Origin: Sistotremastrum niveocremeum HHB9708
Taxonomy: Eukaryota; Basidiomycota; Agaricomycetes; Sistotremastrales; Sistotremastraceae
NCBI GenBank assembly: GCA_001630475.1
Contig: KV419404.1
Location: forward strand, 830,066-894,065
Direction: 5' to 3'
DNA: 64,000 bases
Of this stretch, positions 57,972 through 64,000 are shown one piece after another. The first letter of the stretch is position 1. Each line of letters begins with the position of its first letter. The position numbers were made by a program, and so were the translations under genes. The notes under the pieces were generated by a model. The model saw only the letters and a program-made list of their open reading frames with translations, searched no databases and had not been told where the DNA came from.

Positions 57972-60900
57972 ATGGCCAACGTTCAGGGCTCAGCGGATGC
58001 TCTTCATCAAATCTTTGCGGGTCTGAAAAGTAGATCCGAGAGCACAAGGCTTCAGGCTGCTCGCGACCTCAATCGTTATGTTCGTATTCCCTCATGTTAT
58101 TTCATATCTGCAATTTATGATACATATAGGTGTCCACGACGATTGCGGAAATGCCTTCAGATGTGGCGAAAATCTTTGACGACACCATCAACAAACGACT
58201 ATTTGAGCTTGTCCACAGCGTACACAATGCTGAGCAATTCGGTGGAATTGCTGCCATAGGTATAGCCCTTTATCATATCACGCTTTTAGTTGAATTCTGA
58301 CGTCCCAAAAGACAGCATGTTAGAACTCCCGGTAGACAACCTTTATCGATTGTTCAGTTATCTCAAGACCCTATTACCCAATGCCGACGTCAATGTCATG
58401 ATTGCTGCATCCAAGACTTTGGGAAAGATTGCGGAAGTAGGAGGGCAGGCGTTTGGAGAGCGGTTCATGGACTTTGAGGTGGCAGATGCTGTTGAACAGT
58501 TGCAGAAGGAGAAGCAAGAGTCTGGGCGATACGCTGGCGTTTTGATTCTCAAAGAATTGGCTCGCAACATCCCCGTCTATTTTCATGCGCATATCGCTTT
58601 GGTCTTCAGTCAGATCATGGTGCCACTGCGAGACTCTCGAGTGAGTTCTTAAGTTCTGGAACCGTGCTCGCCACTCACTTCAACAGAGCAATGTGCGGGA
58701 AGGCGCTGCGGAATTGCTCGCAGCATGTCTAGACATCATTGTTCAGCGTGAAAAGGGATCGAAGAGCACATTCCTCACCAAGCTGTTAAGCGAGACACAG
58801 ACTGCTCTTGCTCCTATAGCTCTGAAGACACCAACTCCCGAAGTGATCCATGGTTCTCTCCTGACTTATCGTGAACTTCTTCTTCATGCGGGAATGGTAA
58901 TTATCATATACTTTCGCCGCGCGGACATCATTAATCAGCATTACAGTTCATGCGAGATCAGTTCTATGACACCAGCAACAACATACTCCGTTTCAAGCAA
59001 CACAAGGATCCTTTGGTCCGCCAGACTGTAGTCGGACTCATCCCCACATTGGCCATGTATGACACTCAGAGCTTCACCGAGCACTTTTTGCATCAAGCTA
59101 TGGGTCATCTTCTAAGCCAGTTGGATAAACCTAACGAACGTGCACGAGGTATCTATTTCCACGAACCCTCACGTAAGAGATATTGACTGTTTCGTAGCTT
59201 TCATTGCGATTGGTTATGTCGCCACTGCAGTAAAGAGTGAGATGAAGCACTTCCTCGAGCCAATCATGCAAAGTGTCAAGTCTGGCCTGCAACAGCACGG
59301 GTAAATTGCTTCGCACTCATTTGGTCCCGCATTTTGTTGATACTTTGATCAGGAGGAAGAACGCACCTCTGGAAGAACCCATTTTCCAGTGCATCGGCAT
59401 GCTAGCCAGCTCCGTAGGGCCTAACCTCACAAAGTTGCTTCACGATCAGCTAGATCTTATGTTCGCATGTGGATTGACGGACGCGCTGCGTCAAACCCTG
59501 GTTTTGATTGCCCGACACATCCCTCCGCTGCTACGGACAGTTCAAGGTTGGTCTTCTACTTTGCTGCAGTTCCACTTTGTAATGCTTGCATTAGAGAGGC
59601 TCCTGGATTTAATCTCCCACACTTTGATTGGGCAGCCCTATAAAACTGTGAACGCTGTTCTCCCTGGGCGCCGTCCAGACCTTGTCGTCAATCATGATCT
59701 GCACGTGACTCACGTGAGTACTTACCGAATCCGGGCAGTCATGTATTTATGGTCTCGAATAGGGAGCAACCGTTGGAAAAGAGGCACTTTCTCTTGCCTT
59801 GAATACTTTAGGCTCATTTGACTTTACTGGTATGTTTGTCTCAGGGTTGTTGAAAAAGTTTTTATTCACAATTGCAATAGGCCACAGCCTGAACGAGTTT
59901 GTACGGACTTGCGTTGTGCCCTACCTTGAAGATGATAATCCGGACGTGCGAAAAGCAGCAGCATTGACTTGTTGCCGTTTGTTCGTCAGAGACCCGATCG
60001 TCTACCACACCAGCAACACATCCATTGAGGTAATCAGCGACGTGTTAGAGAATCTATTGACAGTGGGAATCGCCGATCCAGGCATGTACTCCAGTTCAAC
60101 CTATCGTTGTGTCTCTTTAACAGTCGTGCAGATCCATCTATTAGGGAGGTTGTCCTGTTCAACCTAGACGAGCGGTTTGACAAGCACCTCGCACAAGCCG
60201 AGAACGTGCGATCATTGTTCATAGCTCTGAACGACGAGGTGTTCGAGAACAGAGTGATGGCAGTTCGCCTGATTGGAAGGCTTGCCATGCACAATCCGGC
60301 TTATGTCGTCCCGTCGCTACGCAAAGCAATTCTTCAGCTCATGACTGAGCTCGAGTATTCCACAGTAATGTGAGTGTAGATCCTGTGATCCTGTGTTCGT
60401 TATTTTCTAGCTCACGATGATGGTATTTCAGGCGAAGTCGGGAACAGTGCTCGCGGCTCCTGAGTTTGCTGGTGGCTGCGACACCAAGACTCATGAAACC
60501 GTACGCTTTGACGATGGTCAGAGCTCTATGCCACAAAGCAGAAGATCCGAACCCTGTGGTTGCAGCGAATATCATGACACTTCTTGGTGATCTGTCGGCA
60601 ATTGGCATGGACGACATCTATGCTTGGGTTCCCATGATCATGAAAGTCGCAATGACTACTTTGGAAGACCCTGCGGCGGCTTCCAAGCGAGACGCTGCTT
60701 TACGCACGCTCGGACAAGTTTGTGCAAGCACTGCTTACGTCATAACACCCTTCGTCGAATATCCCAACTTGTTACCGATTCTTGTGAAGCTTTTGCATAC
60801 TGAACCGCGACAGAGCGTCAGGCGCGAAGTTGTTCGTGTGCTGGGTATTCTCGGCGCAATTGATCCTTACCGCAGTAAGGTAAGAGCTTTCCTTTTTCTT

Positions 60901-63900
60901 CATTTTTATTCCCAGCGACTTACTTGACATCTTTGCAACAGCGCAAATTCAACGATGAGCAGTGGCAAGAGGTTTTAGCTATCAATATGATTCCAACCGC
61001 GAAGACTCCCAATCTTGCCTCAGACGACTATTTTCAAGGAGTCGTGGTCACTTCTCTCATCGGAATGTTAAAGGATGCTTCTTTGAGCAATCATCACCAT
61101 CAAGTGGTGGAGGCTATCATGACGATATTCAAAACACAGGGTTTGAAGTGTGCTGTCCATTTGCCCCAGGTACGTGGTCTGTCTAGCCTACTTCCCCTCC
61201 ATTAATCGTTTTCTAGATCTTCCCGGCTCTTGCTATGGTCACGAGGACCTCGCTGGCTCGCTTGCAAGATTTCTACCTTCAGCAATTAGCTATGCTCGTC
61301 GGTATCATCAAAGAACACATCCGGAACTTCACACCCGAATTGCTCGCCTTGCTCGTAGAGCTTTGGGAGAATGTATCCTTACATCTCTCAATCGTTCGGG
61401 TTATTGAGTCATTGGGCAAAGCTCTTGACGCTGAATTCAAGCCTTTCATTCCGATGATTCTACCCCCGATACTTCGCGTCTTTGATCTTGAGTTGAACGA
61501 GAAGCGTTCTCAAACCCAGATTAAGATCTTCCATGCCCTAATTACCTTTGGGTCCAATGTGGAAGAATATATGCATCTCATTCTGCCCATAGTCATGAAG
61601 ACCGCAGAGCGCGCAGATGGTTCTATGTCGCTGAGGAAGGCCGCCGTCCAATGCATCGAGGGCCTTTCTCGACGTGTCAATTTCTCTGATCACGCCTCCC
61701 GTATCATCCATCCCCTCGTCCGTACACTAGCTTCCCCTTATCCAGACCTCCGGACGTCTATAATGGACACCTTCTGTGCTTTGATCTCACAACTCGGGTC
61801 GGATTTCGCGATCTTCGTTCCGACCATAAATAAGGTAATTGTATCCGTATAGTAAACGGGACACTGCGCTGAAGCAAAACTTGCGATAGGCCATTTCGCG
61901 GTACCGTGTCAGTCATCAGAAGTACGAAAATCTGGTGGCGAAGCTCCTGAACGGAGAAAGGCTGCCCGAGATCAGTTCCGTGGAACTAGTGTAAGTTGGG
62001 AAACGTCCGTTTTACCTTAATTCTCACCTCGATGCGCAGAATGAGCGATTTCAACAAGATGTCTGAATTTGCCGCACCTTCCGAGCCACCCAAACTCACC
62101 GTCAACCAGCAACATCTCAAGCAAGCCTGGGATGTGAGCTCCGTGAGCACCAAGGAAGAATGGGCGGAGTGGATCCAGCGCCTCTCCGTGGAATTTTTGA
62201 AAGAGTCCCCCTCGCATGCTTTACGAGCTTGCATGTCATTGGTTGACAGCCACCAACCGTTAGCGCGCGAACTTTTCAATGTAGCTTTTATGTCCTGTTG
62301 GACCGAACTTTACGACCAATACCAGGTAAGCCACATCCCAACCACGGTTCTGCTGGCTATCTAATGCCATCTAGGAGGACCTTGTTCAGGCTATCGAGTA
62401 CGCCATTACGTCGCCCACAGTCCCCCTTGATCTAGTGCCGCGCTTACTCAACCTGGCCGAATTCATGGAACACGAAGACAAACGCCTCCCCATCGAGAAC
62501 AAAATGTTGGGCGAATATGCATTAGGATGCAACGCCTATGCGAAGGCGCTTCACTTCAAGGAGTTAGAGTTTTTCGATGACAACAATCCGTCATCTCAGG
62601 TAGTGGAGTCGCTCATCAGCATCAATACCAAGCTACAGCAACATGATGCTGCTTGGGGCATGCTCACTGTAGCTCGTGACATGTTTGATCTGTCGACCCA
62701 TGAAGCTTGGTTTGAACGTTTAGGTCGCTGGCAAGAGGCTCTCGACGTTTATAATGCAAGATATGATGAAGATCCCACCGATTCTGAGACTGTCCTAGGA
62801 CGAATGCGGTGTCTTCATGCTCTCGGTGAATGGGCACAATTGGCCCAGGACGTTGATGAATTTTGGGTCAACGCATCTTCCGATCATCGCACAGAAATAG
62901 CTCCTTTGGCCGCGGCCGCCGCTTGGTCGTTGAGTGAATGGGATGCCATGGACGACTATATTGCCTCCATGAAACCCGATTCGCTGGATAGAGCCTTCTA
63001 TCGAGCCATCCTTGCCGTCCATAGGAATCAATTCCCTCGTGCCATGCAGCAAATCTCCAAAGCCCGAGATCTCCTAGAACCGGACCTAACGTCACTCGTT
63101 GGGGAGAATTATGGAAGATCTTACTCGTAAATATTTCCACGTTCATTGAGCGGCCGAGACTTTTCTCAACATTTTACCCTAGGCTTATGATCCGAGCTCA
63201 AGCATTGTCAGAATTGGAAGAAGTTATAACGTACAAACAGCATGCTGATCAGCCTGACCGACGTGCGATGATGCACCGAACATGGATGGAACGGTAAAGT
63301 GGTCAAAGATGTCATCCAGCAGTCCTCGTTAAGTCTTCTCTGTCAGGCTTCAAGGGTGCCAGCCAGATGTGGAAATTTGGCAAATGATACTGCAGATCCG
63401 TTCATTAGTGATGGGACCCGAAGAGGATGCCACTATGTGGATCAAGTTTGGGAACCTCTGCCGCAAAGCAAAGCGCTTTCCTCTCGCTGAGAAAGTCTTT
63501 CTGGCTCTCTCTGGACCAGATAAGGTCACTTGCTAACCTCTTGCCCGCCATCACTCCTCTCACACTATTTCTGCAGGATGCAGCACCGCCCCCAGTTGCA
63601 TATGCGAAATTGAAGCTTGATTGGGCGAAAACCCCTGATGAGCACTGTCTCGCTGACCTTCGCGACTTCGCCAATCGTCTCACAAGAGAATCTCGAGCGG
63701 ACGGTTCAGAACGGCAGACTCGGACCATTCATGCGAAAGCCAAAGCAGAGCAGACCCATCTCTTGGCTCGTTGCTATTTCAAGTTAGGTGAATGGCGACT
63801 TGAGCTCGACCAGGACTGGAACGCTGTAAGCCGCGTGTCAGCTGATCGCGTCAATCCAACTAAAGATAATGCTGCAGGGCAACGCAAAGGATATCTTGGA

Positions 63901-64000
63901 CGCTTACTACCTTGCTACTCAATTTGATCCAGAATGGTACAAGGCCTGGCATTCTTGGGCTCTCGCGAATTTCGAAGTCGTCAACCGTCTCGCCGCACAG
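57972..64000 (+). CDS. TOR1/TOR2: TOR kinase, N-terminal HEAT and start of FAT (runs off right edge)
   Basis: Phosphatidylinositol-kinase-related Ser/Thr kinase that controls growth in response to nutrients. The start [20 protein letters not shown] leads into HEAT repeats: [92 protein letters not shown] and [23 protein letters not shown] follows: [96 protein letters not shown] and [20 protein letters not shown], then [14 protein letters not shown] at the right edge. About 20 exons are in view. The FRB and kinase domains lie outside, so tor1/tor2 identity cannot be told. The intron at 60082-60131 seems to use a GC donor. Confidence 0.95.
60082..60131 (+). other. Probable GC-AG intron in TOR
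   Basis: The exon ends GCCGATCCAG and the intron opens with GCATGT, closing with GTGCAG. The join gives [11 protein letters not shown], the TOR consensus. The intron would be 50 nt, normal for this window. A GT alternative is discussed in the findings. Confidence 0.65.

Overview
The window is nuclear DNA of a fungus. Almost every gene is broken by many short GT-AG introns of about 45-65 nt. Genes are packed with 70-400 bp between them, and the proteome includes fungal-type proteins (RTC4, SFH5, APP1, SEC72, DUR3, ZRT-type ZIP, full-length DOA10). Intron density and protein flavour point to Basidiomycota, probably Agaricomycotina. I do not name a species. Because genes are spliced, the CDS spans run from start codon to stop codon and include introns; I rebuilt exon junctions by eye where reading frame and family conservation allowed.

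Layout. 1-7.3 kb: four minus-strand genes, namely a chromodomain protein cut by the left edge, PAF1 (transcription elongation), an AP180/CALM endocytic adaptor and the Sec14-like SFH5. 7.3-8.7 kb: a promoter region carrying a 389-bp MITE with long inverted repeats. 8.7-14.5 kb: RTC4-domain protein (+), tRNA 2'-phosphotransferase TPT1 (-), an unrecognised small gene (+) and SEC72 (+). 14.9-25.1 kb: urea permease DUR3 (+) with paired GATA sites, a P-loop GTPase (+), phosphatidate phosphatase APP1 (-) and glycerol kinase GUT1 (-). 25.1-30.3 kb: a gene-poor island. 30.3-31 kb: a small TATA-driven gene for an unrecognised protein with an internal duplication. 31.9-40.9 kb: argininosuccinate synthase (-) and glutamine-dependent NAD synthetase (+) sharing a 160-bp divergent promoter with a Gcn4-type core, then exocyst SEC6 (-) and a RING protein (+) sharing another. 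41-51.9 kb: DOA10 ubiquitin ligase (-), DBP9 helicase (-), ZNHIT2-like zinc-finger protein (+) and a ZIP zinc transporter (+). 51.9-53.5 kb: no gene recognised. 53.5-64 kb: ERV1 (+, intronless), TRM82 (-), COQ6 (-), and the TOR kinase gene, whose HEAT repeats and first part of FAT lie in the window; the kinase domain lies beyond the right edge.

Most genes are conserved housekeeping genes and their arrangement does not look like a functional cluster. The points most worth a second look are the unrecognised duplicated protein at 30.3 kb, a probable GC-AG intron in TOR, the MITE in the SFH5/RTC4 promoter, the repeated 14-mer upstream of the zinc transporter, the GATA pair at DUR3, and an optional in-frame intron in RTC4. 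I saw no CRISPR array, rRNA or convincing tRNA gene, and no recognisable LTR element or virus-like element.
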